This document shows positions 52,186 to 60,446 of a stretch of DNA of 64,000 nucleotides, piece by piece. Source of the stretch: Streptomyces wuyuanensis. Lineage in GTDB: Bacteria > Actinomycetota > Actinomycetes > Streptomycetales > Streptomycetaceae. The notes under the pieces are model-generated. The model was not told the DNA's origin. It did no database searches and saw only the letters and a list, made by a program, of their open reading frames with translations. The stretch covers positions 62,001 to 126,000 of the forward strand of contig NZ_FNHI01000024.1 of NCBI RefSeq assembly GCF_900103455.1. The letters run 5' to 3'. Positions within the stretch are counted from its first letter, which is position 1. Every line of letters begins with the position of its first letter. A program made the translations under genes and the position numbers.

Positions 52186-53946
52186 GTGCCTCAACTTCGC
52201 CTCGCTCTGAATCAGATCGACTCGACCGTCGGCGATCTCGCCGGCAACGCCGAGTCGATCGTGCACTGGACCCGGCACGCGGCCGCGCAGGGCGCGCATC
52301 TCATCGCGTTCCCCGAGATGGTGCTGACCGGCTACCCCGTCGAGGACCTGGCCCTGCGGTCGTCCTTCGTCGAGGCGTCACGGGCCGCCCTCCGCGCGCT
52401 CGCCGCGCGCCTGGCCGACGAGGGCTTCGGGGAGATCCCGGTCGTCGTCGGCTATCTCGACCGCTCCGAGAAGGCGCAGCCGCGGTACGGCCAGCCCGCC
52501 GGCGCCCCGCAGAACGCCGCGGCCGTGCTGCACGGCGGCCGGGTGGCGCTGACGTTCGCCAAGCACCACCTGCCCAACTACGGCGTCTTCGACGAGTTCC
52601 GGTACTTCGTGCCGGGCGACACCATGCCCGTGGTACGCGTCCACGGTGTCGACGTCGCTCTCGCCATCTGCGAGGACCTCTGGCAGGACGGCGGCCGGGT
52701 CCCGGCCGCGCGCTCCGCCGGGGCCGGGCTGCTGCTCTCGATCAACGCCTCGCCGTACGAGCAGGACAAGGACGACACCCGCCTGGAGCTGGTTCGCAAG
52801 CGGGCCCAGGAGGCCGGCTGCACCACCGCGTACCTGGCGATGATCGGCGGTCAGGACGAGCTCGTCTTCGACGGCGACTCCATCGTCGTCGACCGGGACG
52901 GCGAGGTGATCGCGCGGGCTCCGCAGTTCGCCGAGGGCAGCGTGATCCTGGACCTGGACCTCCCGGCCGCGTCGGCCGACGCCCCGACGGGACGGGTGGA
53001 CGACGGGCTGGCCATCGACCGGGTCGTCCTGTCCGAGGACCCGCTCCCCGCGTACGAGCGCGAGCTCACGGGCGGCTACGCACAGCGGCTCGACGACGAG
53101 GAGGAGGTGTACTCGGCGCTGGTCGTCGGCCTGCGCGCGTACGTCGCCAAGAACGGTTTCCGCTCGGTCGTCGTCGGCCTCTCCGGAGGCATCGACTCGG
53201 CACTGGTCGCCGCGATCGCCTGCGACGCGCTGGGGGCGGAGAACGTCCACGGCATCTCCATGCCGTCCAAGTACTCCTCGGGCCACTCCCGCGACGACGC
53301 GGCCGAACTCGCCCACCGCACGGGGCTGAACTTCCGCACCGTGTCGATCGAGCCGATGTTCGACGCCTTCATGGGCTCGCTCGCGCTGACGGGTCTGGCG
53401 GAGGAGAACCTCCAGTCGCGGCTGCGCGGCACGACGCTGATGGCCGTCTCCAACCAGGAGGGGCACATCGTGCTCGCGCCGGGCAACAAGTCCGAGCTGG
53501 CGGTGGGCTACTCGACGCTGTACGGCGACTCGGTCGGCGCGTACGGCCCGATCAAGGACGTCTACAAGTCCTCGGTCTTCCGGCTGGCGAAGTGGCGGAA
53601 CCGGGCTGCCGAGGAGCGCGGCCAGACCCCGCCGATCCCCGAGAACTCGATCGCCAAACCGCCGAGTGCCGAACTGCGGCCGGGGCAGGTCGACACCGAC
53701 TCGCTCCCCGATTACGACGTGCTCGACCGGATCCTGGAGCTGTACGTCGACCGCGACCGGGGCAAGGACGCGATCGTGGCGGCGGGCCACGACGAGGAGC
53801 TGGTCGCGAAGGTCCTGCGGCTCGTGGACACCGCGGAGTACAAGCGGCGCCAGTACCCGCCGGGCACGAAGATCTCCGCCAAGGGCTTCGGCAAGGACCG
53901 CCGGCTGCCGATCACGAATCGCTGGCGCGAGACGACGACGCGCTGA
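52186..53946 (+). CDS. nadE: Glutamine-dependent NAD+ synthetase
   Basis: NadE amidates deamido-NAD with glutamine nitrogen, the last step of NAD synthesis. The 586-residue protein has two parts. The N-terminal nitrilase-type glutaminase has FPEM (Glu), FAKHHLPNYGVFDE (Lys) and ALAICEDLW (Cys). The C-terminal ATP pyrophosphatase has GLSGGIDSALVAAI (P-loop) and KYSSGHSRDDA, followed by APGNKSELAVGY. A TACACT -10 box ends 6 nt before the GTG at 52186 and no Shine-Dalgarno is seen, so the mRNA is probably leaderless. The 3' end overlaps the convergent MFS gene by 35 bp. Confidence 0.95.
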   Translation: MPQLRLALNQIDSTVGDLAGNAESIVHWTRHAAAQGAHLIAFPEMVLTGYPVEDLALRSSFVEASRAALRALAARLADEGFGEIPVVVGYLDRSEKAQPRYGQPAGAPQNAAAVLHGGRVALTFAKHHLPNYGVFDEFRYFVPGDTMPVVRVHGVDVALAICEDLWQDGGRVPAARSAGAGLLLSINASPYEQDKDDTRLELVRKRAQEAGCTTAYLAMIGGQDELVFDGDSIVVDRDGEVIARAPQFAEGSVILDLDLPAASADAPTGRVDDGLAIDRVVLSEDPLPAYERELTGGYAQRLDDEEEVYSALVVGLRAYVAKNGFRSVVVGLSGGIDSALVAAIACDALGAENVHGISMPSKYSSGHSRDDAAELAHRTGLNFRTVSIEPMFDAFMGSLALTGLAEENLQSRLRGTTLMAVSNQEGHIVLAPGNKSELAVGYSTLYGDSVGAYGPIKDVYKSSVFRLAKWRNRAAEERGQTPPIPENSIAKPPSAELRPGQVDTDSLPDYDVLDRILELYVDRDRGKDAIVAAGHDEELVAKVLRLVDTAEYKRRQYPPGTKISAKGFGKDRRLPITNRWRETTTR

Positions 53947-55144
53947 CGGACGGCGCGTCCGTGGCGAGGGGGCTTCCCGCGACGACGCGGGAGGTCCCCT
54001 TCGCCGTGCGGTCGAGCAGTCCGGCCGTCACCGCGACGGCCAGGCCGGCGACGGCGAGGACCGCGCCGACCAGCGCCGGGGAGGTCCAGCCCCAGCCCGC
54101 CGCGATGGCCGCGCCGCCGAGCCAGGCGCCGCCCGCGTTGGCGAGGTTGAAGGCGGAGTGGTTGGAGGCGGAGGCCAGGGTCGGGGCGTCCTGGGCCTTG
54201 TTCATGACCAGCATCTGGAGCGGGGTCGTGGTCATGAAGCCGACCGCGCCGAGCACGACCACGGTGACGAGCGCCAGCCACGGGATGTGCGCGGTGAAGC
54301 GGAAGGCGACGAGCACGAGCGCGAGCGCCGCGAGCGAGCCGTACAGGGTGGGCCGCAGGGCGCGGTCGGTGAGCGGGCCGGCCGCCAGGGCGCCGAGCGT
54401 CATGCCGATGCCGAAGAGGGCGAGCACGAACGTAACGGAGGTCTCACCGAGTCCCATCACCTCGGTCGTCATGGACGCGAGGTAGGAGTACACGGCGAAC
54501 ACGCCCGCGAAGCCGAGGACGGCGGTGAGCAGTCCGAGGAACACCTGCCGGTTGCCGAGGGCGCGCAGTTCGCGCCCGAGGCCCTGGTGGGCGTCGACGG
54601 GCACGTGCGGGACGAGCCGGGCGAGGGCGGCCATCGCGACCAGCCCGATCGCGGTGACGACGAGGAAGGTGGCGCGCCAGCCCAGGTGCTGGCCGAGGAG
54701 GGTCGCGGCGGGCACGCCGACGATGTTGGCGACCGTCAGCCCGAGGAACATCGTGGCCACGGCACGGGCCTGCCGTCCCTCGGCGACGAGCCGGGCGGCG
54801 ACGACCGCGCCGACGCCGAAGAACGCGCCGTGCGGCAGCCCGGCGAGTACGCGGCCGGCGAGGAGGGTGCCGAAGCCGGGTGCGAGCGCGGAGGCGAGGT
54901 TGCCGACGGTGAACAACGCCATGAGCAGGAGCAGCATCCGCTTGCGCGGGACGCGGGAGCCCAGTGCGGTCAGCAGCGGTGCTCCGATGACGACGCCGAT
55001 CGCGTACGCCGAGACGAGCTGCCCGGCCGTGGGGACGGACGTGCCGAGGTCCTCGGCGACGTTGGGCAGCAGTCCCATCATGACGAATTCGGTGGTGCCG
55101 ATGCCGAAGGCGGACACGGCGAGCGCGAGCAGCGCCAGAGGCAT
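53912..55144 (-). CDS. MFS transporter of the AraJ/drug efflux type
   Basis: This 410-residue exporter has 12 predicted helices. It begins PLALLALAVSAFGIGTTEFV, the usual start of the AraJ/NepI-like branch of DHA1 proteins, followed by AYAIGVVIGAPLLTALGSRVPRK. It likely exports a drug, sugar or purine analogue; the substrate is unknown. It overlaps nadE by 35 bp at the 3' ends. AAGGG is upstream of the start, and an inverted repeat (55174-55202) may be its operator. Confidence 0.88.
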   Translation of the reverse strand: MPLALLALAVSAFGIGTTEFVMMGLLPNVAEDLGTSVPTAGQLVSAYAIGVVIGAPLLTALGSRVPRKRMLLLLMALFTVGNLASALAPGFGTLLAGRVLAGLPHGAFFGVGAVVAARLVAEGRQARAVATMFLGLTVANIVGVPAATLLGQHLGWRATFLVVTAIGLVAMAALARLVPHVPVDAHQGLGRELRALGNRQVFLGLLTAVLGFAGVFAVYSYLASMTTEVMGLGETSVTFVLALFGIGMTLGALAAGPLTDRALRPTLYGSLAALALVLVAFRFTAHIPWLALVTVVVLGAVGFMTTTPLQMLVMNKAQDAPTLASASNHSAFNLANAGGAWLGGAAIAAGWGWTSPALVGAVLAVAGLAVAVTAGLLDRTAKGTSRVVAGSPLATDAPSVSASSSRASDS

Positions 55145-55173
55145 GAGAGAGCCCTTCCGGTTAGTTCGTTACC

Positions 55174-55202
55174 GGAACAAAGTCTCTCAGACGGATTGTT
55201 CC
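55174..55202. promoter_or_regulatory. Inverted repeat upstream of the AraJ-type MFS gene
   Basis: GGAACAA (55174-55180) and TTGTTCC (55196-55202) form a perfect 7-bp inverted repeat with a 15-bp spacer, 30 bp upstream of the MFS start in an AT-richer stretch. A second short repeat, GTTAGTTCGTTAC, overlaps it on the promoter side. No regulator gene is adjacent. Confidence 0.45.
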
Positions 55203-55238
55203 CGCGGATGAACGGGCGATTCTGCCGGCAGGCCGGTG

Positions 55239-55257
55239 GCCGGGACCGGGTCCCGGC
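55239..55257 (-). terminator. Tight hairpin after the endonuclease/phosphatase-fold gene
   Basis: GCCGGGACC (55239-55247) pairs with GGTCCCGGC (55249-55257), leaving a one-base loop; the real loop will be larger. It lies 37 bp after the stop. Confidence 0.55.
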
Positions 55258-55293
55258 AGGCCGGGAAGCCCGGTGCCGCCGGGTGGACGCGCC

Positions 55294-56316
55294 TCAGAAC
55301 CGGACGCTGGCCGCTATGGGCAGATGGTCGCTGGCCGTGCGCGGCAGCGTCCAGGACGAGACCGGTTCGACGCCCTTCACCATGATCTGGTCGATCCGGG
55401 CCATCGGGAACGCCGCCGGCCAGCTGAAGCCGAAGCCGTCGCCCGCGGCGCCCTGCGTGGAGCGCATCTGCGAGGTGACCGAGTTCAGGGCGCGGTCGTT
55501 CATCGTGCCGTTGAGGTCGCCGAGGAGGACGACCTTGCCCACCGGGTCGCGGGCGATCGCCTCACCCAGCGCGTCTGCGCTGGTGTCCCGCTGGCTGGCG
55601 GTGAAGCCCGCGTTCATCTTGACCCGCACCGACGGCAGGTGGGCCACGTACACCGAGACGTCGCCCGCCGGGGTGGCGACCGTGGAGCGCATGGCGCGGA
55701 CCCAGCCGAGCCGGATGTCGACGGGCCGGGTGTCGCTCAGCGGGTACTTGCTCCAGAGACCGACCGTGCCCTGGACGGAGTGGTAGCGGTACTGGGACGC
55801 CAGCGCCTTCTCGTACGCCGGGACAGCGTCGCCCGTCAGCTCCTCCAGGGCGACGACGTCCGCGCCCGACGAGGCGACCTCGCGGGCGGTGCCCTCCGGA
55901 TCGGGGTTCTCGGCGTTCACGTTGTGGGTGGCGACGGTGAGACTTCCGTTGCCACCCGACTTGTCCGTGAGGAGTCCGCCGAAGAGATTCAGCCATACGA
56001 TCGCCGGGACGAGCAGCGCGATCAGCGCCGTCGCGGAGCGCCGCACGAGCGCCGACACCAGCAGCACGGGCACCAGAAGCCCCAGCCAGGGCAGGAAGGT
56101 CTCGGTGAGACTGCCCATGTTGCCGACCCTGTTGGGGATCTGCGCGTGCAGGATCATCAGCAGGCCGGCGGCGATCGCGACGACCGCCAGGACGACGCCG
56201 CGCCGCCAGATGCCCGGATCGCTCCGCCAGCGGTCGAGCAGGGCCCGGATCCGGGAACCGGAGCGGGGGTCCTCCGCGCTGCCGTGTCCCGCTTCCGTCA
56301 TGTATGCCTGCCGCAT
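55294..56316 (-). CDS. Membrane-anchored endonuclease/exonuclease/phosphatase-fold protein
   Basis: This 340-residue protein has ~35 residues of N-terminal cytoplasmic sequence, three hydrophobic helices (VVLAVVAIAAGLLMILHA; LPWLGLLVPVLLVSALV; ALIALLVPAIVWLNLFGG) and a C-terminal EEP domain (~135-340) outside the membrane. Catalytic markers are THNVNAENPD, VVALEELTGDA (Glu), VLLGDLNGTMNDRA (Asp and Asn) and ASDHLPIAA (Asp-His). It probably hydrolyses phosphodiester or phosphoester bonds of a lipid, nucleic acid or sugar; which is unknown. The ATG at 56316 has GAGGAC at good spacing; an ATG at 56301 is possible. Confidence 0.87.
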   Translation of the reverse strand: MRQAYMTEAGHGSAEDPRSGSRIRALLDRWRSDPGIWRRGVVLAVVAIAAGLLMILHAQIPNRVGNMGSLTETFLPWLGLLVPVLLVSALVRRSATALIALLVPAIVWLNLFGGLLTDKSGGNGSLTVATHNVNAENPDPEGTAREVASSGADVVALEELTGDAVPAYEKALASQYRYHSVQGTVGLWSKYPLSDTRPVDIRLGWVRAMRSTVATPAGDVSVYVAHLPSVRVKMNAGFTASQRDTSADALGEAIARDPVGKVVLLGDLNGTMNDRALNSVTSQMRSTQGAAGDGFGFSWPAAFPMARIDQIMVKGVEPVSSWTLPRTASDHLPIAASVRF

Positions 56317-56595
56317 GTGCGTAGTCCTCACTGCCTTGCCGTGCACACCCTGCCCGCCACGACCCTAGGCGATACCGGGTGCGTTTCCGCCGTACGGGTT
56401 CGAGGACGGCAGGGCTCCGCGGCGGGTTCCGATCAAGGTCCGTGAGGGCGCGGCTGTGACAGAACGCGCATATTGGCCGGAGGCCGGGCAGGCCGGTGGG
56501 CCGCGGCGGTCACCGGGCGGACGGTGACGGGTCGACGGCCGGCGGGCAGGGCCGCCGTCCGGGGTCGCGGCGTGGCGGCGACCGTAACCGGGCGG

Positions 56596-57396
56596 TCAGG
56601 ACGACGGCGGTGCGAGGCCCTCCAGCACGGCCGCGACCATGCGTTCCGCGAGGTCGCCGGGCAGCGGAGCATCGGGCCGCATCACCGCCCGGACGAGCAT
56701 CGGGCCGACGATGAGGTCGTTGAGCAGGTCGATGTCCAGGTCGCCGCGGATCTCGCCGCGTGCGACTCCGCGGCGCAGGATCTCCAGCACGGTCGCCCGG
56801 CGCGGGTCGATCACGGTCGCGACGTAGGCGTCCCACAGTTTGGGGTGGCTCTTCATCTGGGCGCGGACGTTGTGCAGCAGCGCGGAAGAGCGCTGGGCGA
56901 GACCGCGGAGGCGGACCGACTCCAGCATGACGACGAGGTCGTCGCGGGCGCAGGTGCCGGGCAGGTCGGGGTCCGGCGGCTCGATGTCCCGCAGGACGTC
57001 GACGAACAGTTCCTCCTTGTCCGCCCAGCGCCGGTAGATGGTGGCCTTGCCGACCCCCGCGGTACGGGCGATGCGCTCGATCGAGATGTCGCCGAGCGGC
57101 AGCCCGTCCTCCAGCAGGGTCACCACCGCCTCGCGGATGGACCGTTCGGCCGCCTCGCTCCGGGGCCGGCCGCGCCGCGGGGCTTCCGCACCGGCCCTGC
57201 GGGCGGCCGCGGGCCCCGGGCGCCCGCCCGTTGCCGTACCCGTGCCACGCGCCGATCCGGTCCCGCTCGCCACAGCCGCCTCCACTTCGCCCCGCCCTCC
57301 CGGTCGCGTGCTTCCGTGCGTCTCCCGGTCCGCGCCGAGGCGCGTTCCTCGATGGGTTTCCCGATGCGCTTCCCGATTCTCGCGGACCCCGGTCAT
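56596..57396 (-). CDS. TetR-family repressor coupled to an MFS exporter
   Basis: This 266-residue regulator has ~75 residues of Arg/Gly/Thr-rich, probably disordered N-terminus before the HTH: RIARTAGVGKATIYRRWADKEELFVD is its core, preceded by SIREAVVTLLEDGLP. The ligand domain fits the TetR_C class of RutR-like and QacR-like repressors. The start at 57396 overlaps the MFS stop by 4 bp (ATGA), so it is coupled to the exporter and likely represses the operon through the inverted repeat at 59025-59053. A start nearer the HTH is also possible. The 280 bp between it and the previous gene hold nothing recognisable. Confidence 0.88.
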   Translation of the reverse strand: MTGVRENREAHRETHRGTRLGADRETHGSTRPGGRGEVEAAVASGTGSARGTGTATGGRPGPAAARRAGAEAPRRGRPRSEAAERSIREAVVTLLEDGLPLGDISIERIARTAGVGKATIYRRWADKEELFVDVLRDIEPPDPDLPGTCARDDLVVMLESVRLRGLAQRSSALLHNVRAQMKSHPKLWDAYVATVIDPRRATVLEILRRGVARGEIRGDLDIDLLNDLIVGPMLVRAVMRPDAPLPGDLAERMVAAVLEGLAPPSS

Positions 57397-59012
57397 CCGC
57401 GGGCCACCCCCGCCGCCGGGCGCTCGTCCGGCACGGGCGGTACGTCCGTACCCGGCTTGCGGCGGCCGGGGAGGTACACCGCCACGACCACGGCGCCGAT
57501 GAGCGTCACCGTCGCCGCGCACAGCGCCGCCAGGTGCATCGCGATGAGGAACGCCTCGTGCGCGGGCGCGATCAGGACCTGTCCGGCGGGGCCGAGCCGT
57601 TCGGCGACGGCCAGCGTCGCCTCCAGCGACTCGCCCGCCGAGTGCCTGGCCTCCTCCGGGACGCCGGGGGCCCGCTGCAGGGTGCTCTCGATCCCGCCCC
57701 GGTACGCGGCGGACAGCAGCGAGCCGAGCACGGCCACGCCCAGCGCACCGCCGATCTGCCGGAAGGTGTTGTTGATCGCGGAGGCGACGCCCGCCTTCTC
57801 CCTCGGGAGCGCCTGCATGACCGTGACCGTGACCGGCGACATGACGTGTCCCATGCCGGCGCCCTGGACGAAGAAGGCGAGCTCCAGCGCCCACACCGGG
57901 GTGGAGGCGTCGAAGAAGGCGAAGCAGGCGAGCCCGGTCGCGATCATCATCATTCCGGCCGTGCAGGTCACCTTGGCTCCGAACCGGGCGACGGCCAGCC
58001 GGGCACGGGGCGCGAACAGCGACTGGGCGACCGCGAGCGGCAGGACCAGCAGACCGGCCTGCAGCGGGCTGTAGCCGAGCACGCTCTGGAGGTAGAACAC
58101 CGAGAAGAACGCGACGCCCATCATCGAGAGGAACGCCAGCGCGGTCGCGGTGATCGCCGCGGAGAACGCGGGATTCCTGAAGTACGAGAAGTCCAGCGCC
58201 GGATGGTCGATGCGGTGCTCGTACACCACGAACACCGCCAGCACGGCCAGTCCGCCGACCAGGGGCAGCAGCACGGACCGGTCGGAGAGCGAGGCGAGTT
58301 CACCGCCGTGGATGATCCCGTAGACCACCAGCACGAGGCCGACGATGGACAGCAGCACGCCCACGGGGTCGATCCGGCCCGGGTCGGGGTCCCGGGAGTC
58401 GGGGATGAGCAGCGCCATCGCGATGAAGCCGACGATCACGACCGGCACGTTGACCAGGAAGATCGAGCCCCACCAGAAGTGTTCGAGCAGCAGCCCGCCC
58501 GTGAGCGGGCCGAGGGCGATGGCGATGCCCACCCCGCCCGCCCAGATGCCGATGGCCTTGGGCTGCTCGTCCCGTTCGAAGACGTTCATCAGGACGGCGA
58601 GGGTCGCCGGCATCACGAAAGCGGCGCCGAAGCCCATCACCGCGCGGTACGCGATGAGCTCGGCCGACGAGCCGGAGAACGCGGCGAGCGCCGAGCCGAT
58701 GCCGAACACGGCCATGCCGAACAGCAGGGTCCTCCTGCGGCCCGCCCGGTCGCCGATCAGACCGGCCGTGAACAGCAGGGCGGCGAAGACGAGGGTGTAG
58801 GAGTTGATGGCCCATTCCAGCTCCCCCTGCGTGGCGCCGATGCCCACGGGGGCGGGGGAGGCGATGGTCTTGACCGCGACGTTCAGGACCGAGTGGTCCA
58901 GAACCATGATGAGCACGGTGAACATCAGGACGGCCAGAATGAGCCAGCGGCGTCGGTGAACGGCTTCCGGAACCCGGGGTGGGGCGGGGGGTGCGCCCGG
59001 CGGTGTGGACAT
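57393..59012 (-). CDS. DHA2-family MFS multidrug exporter
   Basis: This 539-residue exporter has 14 predicted helices, as is usual for DHA2 (EmrB/QacA-type) proteins. Motifs are VLDHSVLNVAVKTIA in helix 1, AGLIGDRAGRRRTLLFG (loop 2-3 motif A), PATLAVLMNVFERDEQPKAIGIWAG and GGLLLEHFWWGSIFLVNVPV. Substrates are likely drugs or dyes. TACGCT ends 6 nt before the ATG at 59012, so the mRNA is predicted to be leaderless, and a perfect operator lies directly upstream. The TetR gene follows with an ATGA overlap. Confidence 0.92.
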   Translation of the reverse strand: MSTPPGAPPAPPRVPEAVHRRRWLILAVLMFTVLIMVLDHSVLNVAVKTIASPAPVGIGATQGELEWAINSYTLVFAALLFTAGLIGDRAGRRRTLLFGMAVFGIGSALAAFSGSSAELIAYRAVMGFGAAFVMPATLAVLMNVFERDEQPKAIGIWAGGVGIAIALGPLTGGLLLEHFWWGSIFLVNVPVVIVGFIAMALLIPDSRDPDPGRIDPVGVLLSIVGLVLVVYGIIHGGELASLSDRSVLLPLVGGLAVLAVFVVYEHRIDHPALDFSYFRNPAFSAAITATALAFLSMMGVAFFSVFYLQSVLGYSPLQAGLLVLPLAVAQSLFAPRARLAVARFGAKVTCTAGMMMIATGLACFAFFDASTPVWALELAFFVQGAGMGHVMSPVTVTVMQALPREKAGVASAINNTFRQIGGALGVAVLGSLLSAAYRGGIESTLQRAPGVPEEARHSAGESLEATLAVAERLGPAGQVLIAPAHEAFLIAMHLAALCAATVTLIGAVVVAVYLPGRRKPGTDVPPVPDERPAAGVARG

Positions 59013-59024
59013 GACCGCAGCGTA

Positions 59025-59053
59025 TTTCTATACGGCACCGTCTCGTATAGAAA
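59025..59053. promoter_or_regulatory. Perfect TetR-type operator of the MFS-tetR operon
   Basis: TTTCTATACG (59025-59034) and CGTATAGAAA (59044-59053) form a perfect 10-bp inverted repeat with a 9-bp spacer. It abuts the predicted -10 box (59019-59024) and so lies in the -10/-35 space of the MFS promoter, where repressor would block RNA polymerase. Confidence 0.8.
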
Positions 59054-59196
59054 AGTTGGGCCGTTGGTGTCGGGACCGGCCAACATTGCGGCAGTGTGAA
59101 CGGGGACACTTCACGCGGCGGGCACGGGGATGCCACCATGGACACGGTCCGGGGACGCCGTAAGGGCGCCTCGAGATGACGAAGGAGCCGTTCACC

Positions 59197-60063
59197 ATGA
59201 CGCTTCAGGCTGCCCAGACGCAGCCCGCCGACAGCAGCGGCAAGGCGCTGTACGGCGGCAAGGGCACTCGCCGCATCTCCGTCCACGACATCGCCGCCGC
59301 CAAGGAGCGCGGCGAGAAGTGGCCCATGCTCACCGCCTACGACGCCATGACGGCGTCCGTCTTCGACGAGGCCGGCATCCCCGTGATGCTGGTCGGCGAC
59401 TCGATGGGCAACTGTCACCTCGGCTACGACACCACCGTGCCCGTCACGATGGACGAGATGACGCTGCTGTCCGCGGCCGTCGTACGGGGCACGAAGCGCG
59501 CCCTGATCGTCGGCGACCTCCCCTTCGGCTCGTACCAGGAGGGCCCCGTCCAGGCGCTGCGCTCGGCGACCCGGCTGGTGAAGGAGGCCGGGGTCGGCGC
59601 CGTCAAGCTGGAGGGCGGGGAGCGCTCCCTGCCGCAGACCGAGATGCTGGTGCAGGCGGGCATCCCGGTCATGTCCCACCTGGGTCTGACCCCGCAGTCG
59701 GTCAACACGATGGGCTACCGGGTCCAGGGCCGCGGTGACGAGGCCGCCCACCGGCTGCTGCGCGACGCGAAGGCGGCGCAGGACGCGGGCGCCTTCGCAC
59801 TCGTGCTCGAGCTGGTCCCGGCGGAACTGGCGGCCGAGGTCACCCGTTCGCTGCACATCCCGACGATCGGCATCGGCGCGGGCCCGGAGACGGACGCCCA
59901 GGTCCTCGTCTGGACGGACATGGCCGGTCTGACGGGCGGCAAGGTGCCGCGCTTCACCAAGCAGTACGCGAATCTGCGGCAGACGCTCGGCGACGCGGCG
60001 AAGGCCTTCGCCGAGGACGTCGTCGGCGGTGCGTTCCCGGCCGAGGAGCACACCTTCCACTGA
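59197..60063 (+). CDS. panB: 3-methyl-2-oxobutanoate hydroxymethyltransferase
   Basis: PanB makes ketopantoate from alpha-ketoisovalerate with a one-carbon unit from methylene-tetrahydrofolate, the first step of pantothenate synthesis. The 288-residue TIM barrel has WPMLTAYDAMTASVFDEAG, VGDSMGNCHLGYDTT (magnesium Asp), GAVKLEGGE, SHLGLTPQSVN and LVPAELA. The ATG at 59197 is preferred because GAAGGAG lies 9 nt upstream; an in-frame ATG at 59176 has no Shine-Dalgarno. It is monocistronic and ends in a hairpin. Confidence 0.96.
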   Translation: MTLQAAQTQPADSSGKALYGGKGTRRISVHDIAAAKERGEKWPMLTAYDAMTASVFDEAGIPVMLVGDSMGNCHLGYDTTVPVTMDEMTLLSAAVVRGTKRALIVGDLPFGSYQEGPVQALRSATRLVKEAGVGAVKLEGGERSLPQTEMLVQAGIPVMSHLGLTPQSVNTMGYRVQGRGDEAAHRLLRDAKAAQDAGAFALVLELVPAELAAEVTRSLHIPTIGIGAGPETDAQVLVWTDMAGLTGGKVPRFTKQYANLRQTLGDAAKAFAEDVVGGAFPAEEHTFH

Positions 60064-60139
60064 CCGCGTCCGGGTGCCGGGGCCCGCACGGCCGGGCACC
60101 GGCACCTCCCACGCCTCACAAGCCACTGCGGCACCACGG

Positions 60140-60171
60140 CAGCCCGCCGATCTTCCCCCGTCGGCGGGCTG
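60140..60171 (+). terminator. Hairpin after panB
   Basis: CAGCCCGCCGA (60140-60150) pairs perfectly with TCGGCGGGCTG (60161-60171). Confidence 0.85.
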
Positions 60172-60250
60172 TCGCCTTTCCGCCACCGGCGACGGTGCGG
60201 GCGCCCACGAAGGGCGGACGGTGCGGGCCGGGTCCCGCGGGCGGACCCGC

Positions 60251-60397
60251 CCGACGACGGCCCGTTCGGTGGTCCGACGACGGCCCGTTCGGTGGTCCGA
60301 CGACGGCCCGTCGGCGGCTCGTCGGCGGCTCGTCGGCGGCTCGTCGGCGGCTCGTCGGCGGCTCGTCGGCGGCTCGTCGGCGGCTCGTCGGCGGCTC
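60251..60397. repeat. Two nested tandem arrays: 23-bp and 11-bp units
   Basis: A 23-bp unit starting CCGACGACGG occurs twice in full (60251-60273, 60274-60296) and once as 14 bp (60297-60310). Directly after, GTCGGCGGCTC repeats eight times without error (60310-60397), with a degenerate ninth copy. The array lies between the panB hairpin and the ABC transporter start and has no ribosome site or plausible protein. Confidence 0.93.
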
Positions 60398-60446
60398 GTC
60401 GGCGCAGTGTCGGTGTCCTGTCGGCGGTGGTTGGGACGGTTGCGGC

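Noticed and set aside
60251..60397. CRISPR array
   Set aside because: Units are 11 and 23 bp placed head to tail without spacers, and no cas gene is present.
60195..60446. N-terminal extension of the ABC ATPase reading through the tandem array
   Set aside because: The extension is a period-derived GGSSAARRRLV repeat; the ATP-binding domain begins normally from the ATG at 60447.
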